Shown in pieces: positions 35,046 through 46,929 of a stretch of 64,000 nt of DNA. Below the pieces are notes generated by a model, which did not search any database, was not told where the DNA came from, and worked only from the letters and a program-made list of their open reading frames with translations. Origin of the DNA: Anaeramoeba flamelloides (lineage: Eukaryota > Metamonada > Anaeramoebidae); contig JANTQA010000016.1 in assembly GCA_027625915.1 (NCBI GenBank), positions 3,787,001 to 3,851,000 of the forward strand. Direction: 5' to 3'. Each line of letters starts with the position of its first letter. The stretch's first letter is position 1. The position numbers were made by a program, and so were the translations under genes.

Positions 35046-35606
35046 CTAATATTTTCAAATTTATTTTGGGTTTGTGGTTGTTTCGGATTTCATCAAAGGA
35101 AAAAACAAATTAATTTTTTTGTTTTTGTTGTCAAAAATTCAATCAAAAAAAAAAGAAAAAAAAAAAAGAAAAAGAAAAAGAAAAAAATTTTTAATGCATG
35201 TGACTTGTTAAAGGGAAATAAAATAAAGTACACACTTAGCTATCTGAATTGGTTGATCTTGTTGGTTACAAGCAATCAAGTATTGTTAAAATCAAAAAAA
35301 ATGAATTCTAAATTCAAATAATTTGTTTTTTAGAGAATAATTTAGAATCCTGAACAGAAATTCAAACTTGTTTGTATTTTTCTCTTTTTAATTTTAATAA
35401 GAAATCAGATTTAAGGGAGTAACGATAATTTTAATTTTTTCTCATAAAATTTCAAATTTTGAGATCAAAACAATGTAAAAGTATTTCAAGTCTTTTTGGT
35501 TTGTTGAGTTTTCGAGAAGGACAACTTTACGTACAAACGTTTGAGAGTTTCGAGACTTCAAAATTTCTATTGAATTTTTAACAAATATTCATATTTTAAG
35601 GAACTA
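35046..35606. other. proteasome gene 5' flank
   Basis: On the - strand a T-rich tract (35140-35190) precedes TTAG at 35047. It would serve as the intron's polypyrimidine region. Possible A|GT donor sites occur upstream, for example A|GTGTGT near 35230, but I cannot choose between them. No other gene. Confidence 0.45.
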
Positions 35607-36092
35607 CTGCAGTCAAAATAAAGCATGTGGAAAAATTTAATGTATGTTTCAAAATAAAAAGCGTGTTTTTTTGTTATAGAAGACCTATTCATTAACCAAT
35701 CAAAGAAACTGATAATAAACACAAAAAAAATATGGTATTGGTTTCTTAAAGTTCTATTATTTAAAAATAAATTCGAAAAATGAAAGATCAAATTGCAATA
35801 TTTATCTCCAAATATTAGAGTAGATTTTTTAATCAATTTTTTTAATCATAAAAAAAACAAAAAAATTTCAAAGGAACTAGAGAATATTATGGAAAATTTT
35901 CAACTATTTGCATTAATAATTCCAATTTTACGGAAAATATCAAGAGTTTTACTTCCAAAATTGATTTGAACTTAGATATACTGTTGGGTAGTAGATTGGA
36001 TGTTGCCTTGGTACAAGAAGAAAAAAAAAAAGGGATTATATTTTGAAACACGGATTATAGTATTTGCGCACACATTATTTTGATCACTATAG
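35607..36092 (+). mobile_element. MITE-B copy 3 (best-preserved copy)
   Basis: 486 bp, flanked by TA (35605-35606 and 36093-36094). The left end is CTGCAGTCAAAATAAAGC. The right end in reverse complement is CTATAGTGATCAAAATAATG, and the inner repeats GTTTCAAAATA are also inverted. TA duplication suggests mobilisation by a Tc1/mariner-type transposase. Small frames inside it are not genes. Confidence 0.9.
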
Positions 36093-36119
36093 TAACTCTT
36101 ATTTATTTTTTTTCCCAAA

Positions 36120-36600
36120 CGCAATAGAGTAATTATTTACATATGGATACAATTAAACCCGATATACAACTTCATTTATCGACTTTTAGAGAAATCATTA
36201 ATCATTTTTAAAAGATTCCATTTTCCCCAACAATATTTCAGTCAAAAGATCTAATCCTTTTTTGTTGGGTTTTTGGATCTGAAAGAGAAAAAAAAAAATT
36301 TGTAAAAAAATTTTATTTTTGAAGAAATATCACTTTTAGTAATTTCAGAGAGACATTATGAACAAATCACCTTGGAAATTTAATCTTATTCTAAAAGCAC
36401 AATAAAAATAAATCAAATATTGTATCCTTGAAGATCTAAAAAATTTGATCATTTATTTTATTCACAAATATTTATGAAATTTCTTGAAATTTAAAAGACT
36501 TGTCAATATACTTTTTCAAATATAAAGAGTATAAACAATCAACTATTAGTATTAAAATCAGTTATTTGAGAATATCATTTTTTTTTTTATTAGAAATATG
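36120..36600 (+). repeat. dispersed repeat M, copy 2
   Basis: Matches 20080-20540 in order: CATTTATCGACTTTTAGAGA, ATCACTTTTAGTAATTTC, GGAAATTTAATCTTATTCT, AATCAAATATTGTATCC and TTGAAGATCT. It begins just after MITE-B copy 3. Confidence 0.6.
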
Positions 36601-37404
36601 TATATGGATTTGTTTTATTTATTTGAAAATCTTGTCAAAATTGAGAAATAATTGTTAAGCATATTGATAAATTTAATCTTTGGGTTGTTAATGACTTACC
36701 AAAATAATTAAGATTGAGGTTTATTAAAAATTGATTATAAATAATCAAATTAAAAAGTATTTCTTTTGATTATAAGTTGAATTTTCCAGGTTTTAAAAAA
36801 GTATAATGGGAGAATTTTTAATTTGTTTGTTTGGTTCTTTTTCTCAGATTTTTTTTTTCAATAAAGAGAATAAATTGATTTGACTGTTCTTTGAATCAAA
36901 CAATTCTAGTTTTTTCAAGTTTAAAATAATTATTGAATTTTTTGAGAAATTAAGTAGTTTTTTTAAACTATGTTATTCTGGAACTTAGTGATTTTATTTT
37001 TAAAGTGAGTTTTTGTACACTTCTTTTACTGGAAATAAGATTTCTTTATTCTTCTAAGAAAAATATTTTTTTTTTAAATAAATCAGAAATATGTTGGATT
37101 TTGAACTAGTTGAAAATGAGAAATGTGGATCAGTCTTTTAAAAACAATAATTCATTTCTGAAAATAGCATTAAAAATAAGTTAGTTATTATGTTAATCAG
37201 ATTTTTACACAATTTTTCAATTCCAAGATGCAGTAAATTTTTTTTGGAATTTGCTTTTGAATTTACTTGAGGACTTATTTTAGTTTGTTCGTCCCTTAAG
37301 GCAAAATATAATCCATTTTTCAAATATTCTTTTTTTATGAGATTTCACATTTATTTTAATCAAAAAGAATCAAACAATGCCCTGAACCTAATTAAGGGGC
37401 AAAT
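36601..37404. other. gene-free AT-rich region
   Basis: No supported feature. The - strand frame at 37138-37323 lacks any signature. Confidence 0.4.
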
Positions 37405-37890
37405 ATTATCAAAATAACCCATTAGAAAAGGTTAATACGCGTTTCAAAATAAAAAGGGTCTTTCTTTTGTTATAGAATCCCGATATCTTAATCAATCAAA
37501 GAAATCAGCAAAAAAAAATAAGTAAATAAGGATGTTTTTTCTGGTAATTCTATTATTTGAATATAAATTCTAAAAATAAAGGAACAAATGGGAATATTTT
37601 TCTCTAAAAATAGTGTTCATTTTTGGAAAGAATTTAGTTTTTAGCAAATCAAAAAATTGAAAATTTTACAAAAAAAAAATGAAAATATTGGAACAATTTT
37701 CAACTAATTTCAATTCAATAACTTAAAATTTACTGGAAATCTCAAGGGATTTACTTTCATAATTCATTTGAACTTAGGTATCTTATTGGGAAGTGAAATA
37801 GATGTTAAATTAGAACAAGAAGAAAAAAAAAGCAATTTTAAATTTTGAAACACATATTACGTGTTTTGTTTAGCATTATTTTGTTCACAC
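37405..37890 (+). mobile_element. MITE-B copy 4
   Basis: Left TATTATCAAAATAACCC, then CGTTTCAAAATAAAAAGGG, AATCAATCAAAGAAATC and TTAGAACAAGAAGAAAAAAA. Right TTTTGAAACACATATTACG and GCATTATTTTGTTCAC. Full length but diverged. It holds no ORF. Confidence 0.85.
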
Positions 37891-38163
37891 AACTGATAAA
37901 CTCAAAGTTTTTTTATCAAAAAATCAGTCACAAATTTCTTACAAATTAATATCCATTCACCCCGATTAACTTATAAAACTGAAGTAAATATCGATCTCGA
38001 TAGATTAAAGGCATGCCAAAGAAAATATAAATTGATTGAAAAATTAAATTTCTTAAATTATACAAAATTAAAACCGTTTTTTTTTTTACCAAATACTTCA
38101 GTTACTTTATATGTTAACTAAATATAAATTTCTATCATAGGTATAAACTCTAATGTAAACAAT

Positions 38164-38364
38164 CTTTCATAATAATTGGCCCATTAAAAAACAAATTTTA
38201 AATAAAAATATTTTTAATAATTGAAGTTTTCTATGTTAATATAAAAATTTACATTTTAATATTCAATACTATACTCAAGAGAGATATTTATTTTTTGTCT
38301 AAAAATAAAAGAAAAAAAAAGAAAAAAAACTGTTACAAAAAAATTGGGACATTTATTTTGAAAG
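38164..38364. mobile_element. TIR element J, copy 1
   Basis: About 200 bp. The left end is CTTTCATAATAATTGGCCC. The right end in reverse complement is CTTTCAAAATAAATGTCCC. A second copy is at 45921-46122, and a lone end occurs near 38645 (GGGCCATTTATTATGAAAT). Confidence 0.75.
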
Positions 38365-39154
38365 AAGTATTACATAAAAAATACAAAATTTAAAAAGTAA
38401 AAAAACCCCATTATCGATTCTACTTCCATTTGAATAACTAAATCTAATCTCTTTTTCATATTTGAAACCAAATTTTTTCATTAATTCATATGTTACTTCT
38501 TTCCAATTTTTCATTTTCATTTTCCATTTTAACAAAAAACTTTTGAAAAAATAAAAAAGAGAAAAAATGATTTATTTGCAAACTTTTCATTGTGAGAGGA
38601 AAAACTTCAAAACGATATAAAAGCAATTCATTATTCAAATGTAAGATGGGCCATTTATTATGAAATTTAGTTAATTTTAAAAAAAAGTGGGTTGTTAGAA
38701 AAATAAGAACATTTCGAATTTTCAACTTTTTCAAGATAATATTATTAATTGAATATAAGAGAAAATACTTTATCCTAATTAAAAATATTTAAAAAAAGTA
38801 AAGAATTTTAAATATTGAATAATATTTCTTATATAATCATTATTTTAAGTCAATAAAATATATATTTTATGTTAAAAATATTATTCTCTAAAATGAAATT
38901 TAGAGAGTTAGTATTGCTATTGGGATCAGAAAAGGTAAAAAATATTCTCTAAGCTTGTATTTTTTTTCATTTTCCCAAAGATAGATTATAAATAACAACT
39001 TAATTTTTTTTTTTTTTTTTTGAAAACTCTGTTAGTAAAAAGAATTATAAATAAAATAAAGTGAAAAATTTTTCCGTTATAAAACCCATCAGAAGCTAAA
39101 CAAAAAGTCTTTAAATGGTAAGGAAAATTATTTATTATTTCACCAAAAGTAGTA
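38365..39154. other. gene-free AT-rich region
   Basis: No supported gene; the two overlapping - strand frames at 38353-38734 run through a J-type end. Confidence 0.4.
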
Positions 39155-39530
39155 GGGTAATTATATTCACATGGGTAGTGTTAAGCCGGTTAATGAAAAA
39201 TATTTTATCAGTTTTAGAAAAATCTAGTTCTTATTTTAAAAAGTAATCATTTTTTTGAATTAAATTGTTTGTAAAATGATCATATTGTTTTTGTTTAGGG
39301 TTTTTTTAAACTAGTGAAAAATAAAATGAGTAAAATTTTCGAAACATTGTTAATTTTTTAAAATCTCACTTTAGTGATTTCTAAGTGGTTTTATGAACAA
39401 AAAAAAACTAAAAACATTTGATTCTTATTTTAAAAATACTGAGAAAAATAAATCAAATATGAAATACCTGAGGATCATAAAAAAATTCTCATTTATTTAT
39501 ATCACAAAATAAGTTTCGTTGTTTTAAAAT
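39155..39530 (+). repeat. dispersed repeat M, copy 3 (diverged)
   Basis: Aligns loosely with 20080 and 36120 through AATCTCACTTTAGTGATTTC, TTATGAACAAA, AATAAATCAAATATG and CTGAGGATC. Confidence 0.45.
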
Positions 39531-39856
39531 ATCTGCAGAATATTCAAACACTTCTGAGAAATATAAATCAATTCAACTATTTTAAATTGATAAATTTGAT
39601 TCTTATTTAAAAATTTAATCTCAAATTTTGATTTTCATTTAGTAAAGTTCTTTACTTTTTTAATATTTATAATTTTTTTATTTCTAAATTCACCCAAGTA
39701 TTAAAAATATAGATTTAGAACTTAAAGCGAATATCTTATTTGTTGTAATTAATGGTAGCTGGATAATTTATATATTTGTATTTAAGTTTTAGAATTTGAA
39801 AGTTATATACAAAAATTAAATGATCTTTGGTTTTTTATTGATTATAAACCATTTTC

Positions 39857-40377
39857 GGGTCAAAGTAGCCCAGTTATGTAGAGTGGTTCAAATCTGTTTA
39901 AAAATGTTTGAATGAGGATTCGAAAAAAAATTATTTTTTTTCAAAATTTCAAAATTGAAAATTTTTTTTACATTTTTTCAGATTTTTTCTCTTTTTCGAT
40001 TTTTTTTTGAGAAGTGATTCATTAACTTATTTTTTTTATTTTCATTTCAAGATCAATATTAACTGAGTAAAAAAATGTTATTATAATGTTTATTGAAGCA
40101 GTAACAATGATTGTAGAGAACTTCTATTTGTTTCTACTGGAAAATTATTTGATCTTCACGAGTAAACAAAAAGAATATTGTTATTTTTTCTCAATGGGTA
40201 CATCAGAGTTATGAATTTTTCAATTATAAAGAAAATCGATTTATTTATTAGTTTTATTTCAAATTGACATCAACTATTCCTCAATGCATTTTCTACAACT
40301 TATTCCTTTTTTACTCTTCAAGTATAAATTATAAAAAATAATAAATATTTGAAAAAAATATTGGGAATCTTTGACTG
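39857..40377. mobile_element. TIR element G, copy 2
   Basis: Left GGGTCAAAGTAGCCCAG; right TTGGGAATCTTTGACTG. Internal ATTTCAAGATCAATATTAAC and AATGATTGTAGAGAAC match copies 1 and 3. Its right terminus abuts element H, sharing the CTGACTGT junction. Confidence 0.8.
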
Positions 40378-40839
40378 ACTGTAGAGAGAAAAATGTTGGA
40401 CACTGAAAAATGGTTGGACACCAACTTTAATTGGAAACACTACTAAAAATGATTTTTAAATTCAATCGTTTGTGAAATAACTAAAGAAAATAACAAAAAA
40501 TCCACTTATTAGAATAACGATTAATGTAATTCTACTTTTCCAAAACTTTATCTCTTATAATCTAAAGCAAGTTTAAAAATTACCATTTTCAGAATTAATA
40601 GTAAACTTTGCCAAAACTTAGATTTTTGTTAAAATAACATGATCTACTTTAGTTATCAACCATTGAAATGAGTATTCTACACACACCACAGATTAATGAA
40701 CTTTTAACACCTTTAAACCTGGGTTTATATAAAAGTCACCTAGTTATCAATAGGATTTGATTTTAAATTTTACTAATGTTCCTAATTAAAAATGGTTTCC
40801 AACCATTTTTCTGTGTCCAACATTTTTCTCTCAACAGTG
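40377..40839. mobile_element. TIR element H
   Basis: 463 bp with ~60 bp inverted ends. Left ACTGTAGAGAGAAAAATGTT then GGACACTGAAAAATGGTTGG. The right end in reverse complement gives CACTGTTGAGAGAAAAATG then TTGGACACAGAAAAATGG. CAGTG-type ends suggest a Tc1/mariner-like MITE. No ORF, and the only copy in the window. Confidence 0.85.
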
Positions 40840-41709
40840 AAACAAAATTTATAAAAAAATATTGTTTGTTTGATATCTATATTTTCAAAAAGTTAAAAAT
40901 AAGATATTATAAAAAATCCAAAATCAAAAGAAATAAATTAAATATTTGTGCACAAGGTGGGTAATTGCAAATTGATCACTATTCACCAAAAAATGTTCAT
41001 CAAAGTACAAATCTAATAATTTAATAGCACTGTATCTCACAAGTATACAATTATCTCTTTTTAATAACATTTTTTTTTAACAGTCAGATTGTTTTTTCAA
41101 TTTCAAAAATGACCAATTTGAAAAAAACAAATGAAAGATCTCAATTTAATTCCTTTTATTGATGAAATTTCAATGAAAAAGTTCAAGAAATCGAATGAAA
41201 GAGATGCACCTTGAACTTCATGAAGGATTTTTTAATTCAAAAAAATGTTAAAACTTATGTAATTTACTCCAACTACTATAAAGGTATATATACAAAATCA
41301 TTAATTTTTTCTTTCAAGGCAAAGTGATTTTTTATCATATTTCAACCAATTTATGGTGAACATTTCCCGGCCCAACACACGTAATTTTATTTTTTTCTTT
41401 TTGTTTATATTATTTCTGTAAGATTTCACCAAACTTTTGAAATAAAAAAATGAGAATTTCTTTTTCAAATATTTTCTAATTTTCAACCCTCTTTTTCTTT
41501 GTTAATTTTATTCAAAATTTTTTTTTTTTGCTTTAGTTCCAATAATTCTTGACTAAAAGATTGATTAAGTCATCATTTTTATGAGAATACGAAAGTTTCA
41601 AAATCGCCACATTCTTCGAATAAAAGTGTTTATTTTAAAAAAATGGGATAAATCTTTACTAGATATAATAAAAGTTCAATATTATCATTAATACAAAATA
41701 AATGGTTCA
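40840..41709. other. gene-free AT-rich region
   Basis: No supported gene. Frames at 40776-40964 (starting within H) and 41301-41486 have no signatures. Confidence 0.4.
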
Positions 41710-42005
41710 ATATTTGCATTCAGCTTTCTAAAAAATATCTCAAAACCAAAAAAAGAAATAGACACATTTCTCAATTATAAAGAGGCGATTAATTCCTTAA
41801 AATAATTATTACAAAATAAATGTCTACTGTTTACCAAAATATAAGATCAACACCAAATTAATATCCGAAAGATTAAAAAAACTCAATAAAGTTCTCAATT
41901 CTAAAAGAGGGAAATTAATACTTTATGTTTCTTTAAGGATTATTAAATAGTTGAAATTTTACTTGACTTTTCCATATTTTTTTGGAAAGCTGAATCAAAA
42001 TTTTA
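41710..42005. mobile_element. TIR element N, copy 2
   Basis: Left TTGCATTCAGCTTTCT; right GGAAAGCTGAATCAAAATTTT; about 296 bp. The central CTTTAAGGATTATTAAATAG and GAAATTTTACTTGACTTT parallel copy 1 at 5111-5287. Confidence 0.75.
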
Positions 42006-43146
42006 GTACTTTTTATTTTACAATTTTGAATCTAAGTAAACATTTCAAAATGTTGAATTTCATTGAAGATAATATTCGCAGTCCAATTTAATGGGAAAGA
42101 GGTTTTAAATTCTGATATTTTTTGAATAATAAATAAGAAAAAAATTTTCACTTCAATCTTTCTTATCAAAATTTTCCAATTTACTAATTGCATTGATCAA
42201 GAAAAAGATCATATTTTTTGATCTCTATAGCTTTAATTGTGATTTATATGCATACTTTGGGAGCAACAAAGAATCCTAAATCTAAGGATTTTTTCAAAAT
42301 TGAAAAAAGATTGTATCGTACCAATTATATCTCTTTAAATACCAACAAACCATAACAAATTAAAAAATATTTCCAAAATAGAAATTTAAAAGTGTTAAAA
42401 AAGAAATTCTTATTTGGTTTGAAGATTAAATAATGTATCAAAATTCAATGTGTAGAACATGTCTTTGAAGAAACTGTTAAATTCTGTCTTTTTCATTATG
42501 CATTTTTAAATTCTTTGAGCGTAAAATTACCCGTTTTCTCTTTTGTCATTGAACTCTAAAGCAAAAAAACGAAAAAAGATGATAAAAACCATATTTGAGA
42601 TTTTTAAATTGAGTTCCATTATAAAAAAGAAAAGAAAGGTACTTAGTTGAATAGTTTATCTGATTTTAATTGATAATTTTGTGATGCAAAATTGATTTCA
42701 AAACTCTAAATAATTTTTGAAATATAAATTTTGATCATCGAAAAGTGAATGATTTTCGCTAAATTTTTTATGAAATTAACAACCCTGTATTCAACCTTCA
42801 ATTTCTTAGATCTCAAAAATCAACAAATGACTAGAATTCAAAAAAATGAAAGACAATTTAAAGTGATCAAAAAATCCAATTCACTTTTTTCTCACAAGAA
42901 TGTGTTTGTAAGGATTTTTCTGTAAGTGAATAATTTTTAAGGTAAAAGATCTTGAATTATTTTGTATTTTTGTGATCAGACAATTTGAAAATGTTTTTGA
43001 AATTGAAACTATATTGATTATCTTTGTCAAAAGTTCTTATTAAACCGATTTTTAATTCCATTAAATTAAAACATTTTTTATTATTAGTAAATTTAAATTT
43101 CAATACTTTATTTACACCAAAGAAAAGTCAAGTTTAATTTTTATCA
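42006..43146. other. 5' flank of the PH-like gene
   Basis: No gene or repeat is identified. The last bases before the ATG (AATTTTTATCA) are unremarkable. Confidence 0.4.
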
Positions 43147-43605
43147 ATGGGAAACAACTTAGAAAGCTATCAAAAGGATTTAGAGGGATCATCAGAAAAT
43201 GAACCTTTTGAAAAAAAGGTGCATTTCTTTTTTATAACAGTAACATATGATCCGAGAGATATCTTGCCAAATAGGGTTCGATTTGAGATTGAGAAGGACT
43301 ATTTCCGAATATTAACATTTGGTGGGAAACATATTGAATCTCATGGCTGGGATTCAGTCCGTGATTGGTCGGGTTGTAAGAATAAATTGAGAATCAGAAT
43401 TAGCAACACAAATATCTTCTTCCAAACAAACTCTGCCGAAAAGATCCATCATGAATTACAATTTTTTAAAAGACATCACAACCAATGGCTTGAACAGAAT
43501 GAGAAAGAAAGACAAGAAAAGACAAAAATACATGAAAAGATATTAGAACAACAGAATTACAATGAGTTAGAACAACAATTAAAGGAAACAGATAAAAACA
43601 AATAA
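43147..43605 (+). CDS. small PH-like-domain protein (unnamed family)
   Basis: A 152-residue protein. The codon use and non-monotonous sequence mark it as a genuine gene. Residues ~24-93 read as alternating beta strands, including VHFFFITVTY, NRVRFEIEK, YFRILTFGGKHIES and NKLRIRISNTNIFFQT. They are followed by an amphipathic helix (~96-115, AEKIHHELQFFKRHHNQWL). A seven-strand barrel capped by a C-terminal helix is the PH/PTB-like arrangement, a fold that binds phosphoinositides or peptides, but I recognise no specific family and this is an inference from pattern. Residues ~116-152 form a charged coiled-coil-like tail. The N-terminus is MGNNLES: Gly2 is present but position 6 is Glu, so N-myristoylation is doubtful. 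The gene is intronless, with an ATG start and a TAA stop. Confidence 0.75.
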   Translation: MGNNLESYQKDLEGSSENEPFEKKVHFFFITVTYDPRDILPNRVRFEIEKDYFRILTFGGKHIESHGWDSVRDWSGCKNKLRIRISNTNIFFQTNSAEKIHHELQFFKRHHNQWLEQNEKERQEKTKIHEKILEQQNYNELEQQLKETDKNK

Positions 43606-44749
43606 TTCATTTTTAATTGAGTATATTTTCAAGGACATATTACTAATGAACAGTCACAATATTTTCTGATCATTAATTCATTTTTTATATTTTACTGAAG
43701 CAAAAATATCAGAATTATTTTGAAAAATAATTTGACAGATGAAACTAGTTTTTTCTTTTTTCTTTTTTAGTTTTCTTTATGATTTTTAATGAATATTATA
43801 ATGGAATAACAATTGATTCAGATTGTTATTACAATTTCCTTATATCTGTTTTTTAGTTTGAATTCTAATAAATTTTACTTTTTTAAAAAGGATCAACATT
43901 CTATATTTTTAAACATTTATCAAGAACTTTAATATTCTCTTACAAAAAAAAATATTCAAGAGTAGTCAAGTGTTGGAAAAGAAAAATAAACGAATTAAAA
44001 ATCATTCAGTTTACTATGTCTCATTTCAAAATTGGTTATCACGGTAATTATTTAATTACAATACCAATAATTTATAAAAGAAGTTTCTCTAAAACGAAGA
44101 ATACTGACCTTTTCATTTTATAAAAAAAAAAAATTTCAAACAAACTTTATATAATCTTATATTTTTAGAAATTATTTTTTAATTTTGAAAAATGAATTTT
44201 TTGAAGAATTATTTTTCTCAACCTGATTGAATTTTGAAATGTATTTGAAGAATTTTTCATTTTCAGATTGGAAATTAATGTTAAAAAAGGAAAGGTGATC
44301 TTTCAAGAAAGAAAAATGGCTTAAATTGGAGATCATTCTTTTTTTTTTACCTTTTACAAGTTTTGAGAACTTTAATTATTGAAAATTGTTTTACTTTTTG
44401 ATTAGCATTTGTAAATAAGAGTAATTGAGATATTTATTATCAAGTACTAAACTTATGGTAACTGGGTCACAATAAAACTGATTTGAAATATCAATATTTA
44501 TTAAGGATTTTACAAGTTGAATTCTATTAAAATAAATATTAAAAACACTTGGTTGTGTTTTTTTAAACCACTAAATTGAATAAAATAATTAATCCCATAA
44601 TTTGACTATTCTTCGGCATTTTAGGATTGGGCTGATAAAAATTGATGGGATTTTTGAGAAATAGTTTGTGACAAATAAATTTGAAAAGATCCTATAGTAA
44701 TCATGTGCAAAAAGTGATGTCTTAATATTTTTAGTTTTTATAAGCCAAT
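43606..44749. other. gene-free AT-rich region
   Basis: No supported gene or repeat boundary between the PH-like gene and the LINE fragment. Confidence 0.4.
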
Positions 44750-45535
44750 TGACATTTTGGGTTTGGAAATATATAATTATGAAATAAAAACTTTAAATTA
44801 TTTAAATTCTTGGATTAATTCATGTATTACTGAAATATGTAAAATAAACAGAAATACACAAATTCTTATTTACAAAACAGAATTTAAAATAGAAAATATG
44901 ATAATTTCTATCAATAAAAAGAAATTTAAATTAAAAAAGAAATTAGGAATTTTATCTCTCCCTAATTTAGAAAAATTAATAAAGTTTAATCAAAGAATAA
45001 ATAATAAAATTAATTGGAATTCAAAAGATATTATTGAACGAAAAAAAAGAAATATACAAATACACATATAACGAGTTGTTGAATTCAACAAGTTGGAAGG
45101 TCCAAAAATATTTCACAATAATAAAAAATCAAAATTATTTATTTAAAACTCAAAAATATTTAAGTTATCCATCAAGCTCAACAATTCTAAAATTCAGATC
45201 GTTTACTAACTGTTTAAATAGATATTATTATGTAATTAATAAAAATTCAAATAAATTTTGTCCTTTATGTTTAAAATATAAACAAAAGGAAATTATAGAA
45301 AATATTGATTACTTTTTATGGATATGTCCTTTCTATGAAAAAGATAGATTAAATTTTTCACAATAAATTGAAACAAATAAATCTTAATGAATTGATTTTA
45401 AACTGTGATAGTTTGAAATTATTTTCATTAATTAATAATTGTGAAATATATGATTCCACGCTTAAATTTCTGAAAGGAAATTTAAGTCTAAGGACAACTA
45501 GAGTGTAATTTACACTTCTTCAATAATAAAAAAAA
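44750..45535 (+). pseudogene. LINE 3' fragment (longest copy)
   Basis: The 3' ~790 bp of a non-LTR retrotransposon. Open pieces overlap in different frames: up to ~45071 (LGILSLPNLEKLIKF, INWNSKDII) and 45034-45366 (STSWKVQKYF, then FCPLCLKYKQ and IDYFLWICPFYEKDRL). C-x2-C with a following WxCPxYExxR is the zinc-knuckle-like motif at the end of many LINE reverse transcriptase proteins. After a further frame change the ORF ends NCDSLKLFSLINN...NLSLRTTRV. The 3' end carries GTGTAATTTACAC, a perfect stem, then TTCTTCAATAATAAAA. The reverse transcriptase core is absent (5' truncation), and at least two frame breaks make it inactive. Confidence 0.9.
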
Positions 45536-45920
45536 ATATTTTTTGTTTTTTTGCTAAATTTGTCAACTTTTCCAAAAACTATAACAACTTTTTGAATGCT
45601 TCCAGAAGGTGAAAGTTTTAGTAAGCATACTTGGGGTCTAAGAGTAAATATTTCAATTTAATAATAGAATAACAATGTTTGGGGAAGAAACAGAAAATCA
45701 AAAATCAAAAATAATTCAAAGAAATCAAAAAACAAAAACAACTCCAAACATTTTTATTATTACACAGGTTTTTTTCGCTAATATAAAACTCAAGTTCATT
45801 GACAAAAAACCTAGATATTATGTTTACATTGGAAAACTTATAGAGTTTTTGGAAAAAATATATATTTTGTAAAAAAACTCATAATATTCAGAAAACACTT
45901 TTAACACAATATTTACCCCC
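45536..45920. other. gene-free AT-rich region
   Basis: The frame at 45675-45872 has an ATG but no signature. Not supported as a gene. Confidence 0.35.
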
Positions 45921-46122
45921 ATTTCAAAATAATTGACCCATTAAAAAACAAATTATGAAAATAAATATTTTTATTTATTGAAGTTATCTATTTTAATAAA
46001 AACATTACTATTTTAGTATTCACTTCTCTACACTAGTAATATTTTCACAATTTTTCTTCTAAAAATAAAATAAATAAAAGTAAATAAAAAATAAATAAAA
46101 ATTGGTACATTTATTATGAAAT
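45921..46122. mobile_element. TIR element J, copy 2
   Basis: Left ATTTCAAAATAATTGACCC; right GGTACATTTATTATGAAAT. The internal ATTGAAGTTATCTATTTTAA matches 38217-38240. Confidence 0.8.
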
Positions 46123-46687
46123 TTAGTTTATTATAAGAAGTAATGGGAAAATTTTCCTCGTTTCGTTTTCGTTTTTTTTTCTTTAACATTTCGAATTTGT
46201 AAATAACTTAATTGTAATATGTTTTTTTCTTTTTTTACTAATTATTTCAAGAGTTGTCGGTGGGGATTTGTTTAATTGTTTTCATTTCTTTTTATCTCAC
46301 ATTTAGATTAATTTTAGATATTTGTTTGGCTTTACTTTTTCTTTTTTTTATTTTCAAGTTCATCATACTATTATCATTTACTTTTTTAGTATGTTATGGT
46401 AATTGATTTATTTTTTCCTTTGTAACTCTTCTTCCTAATAAAAAATTAATTCAGATAGTAAAACAATTGGAAAAAAAAAAAAAATGATAATTTTGAAATA
46501 TAATCTGATTGTTTTCAACTGGATGATTGCTTTAACCGAATTGTATAAATATTAAAAACATAATAATTTTCATCCAATATTCTACTCAATATAAATTTTT
46601 AATTTGTAAATCTAAAATCATTTTTTCATAATGTATCAATTTTTTTTTATAATTGATTTTTTCAAATACTTTTTTTTTTTTTTTAAA

Positions 46688-46718
<31 letters not shown>

Positions 46719-46929
46719 CATTTGTTTTTGTAAAAAAGTTAATACGAAAAAAAAAAAAAAAAACTTTGAAACTCCAAATTAACATTTAGAAAAGTGAAAT
46801 TTTGTATTTTTTTTATTAAATGAATCATTAGCTATTAAAAAATCTTATTGTCAGTATTTTTGATTTTCCAAAGAAATTGAGTCTTTATGTAATATATTTT
46901 CCAATGGAATTAGAATAAAAATATTATTT
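46123..46929. other. gene-free region with homopolymer tracts
   Basis: Long poly-T (46670-46714) and poly-A (46747-46764) runs. 46760-46920 resembles 57860-58010. No gene. Confidence 0.5.
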
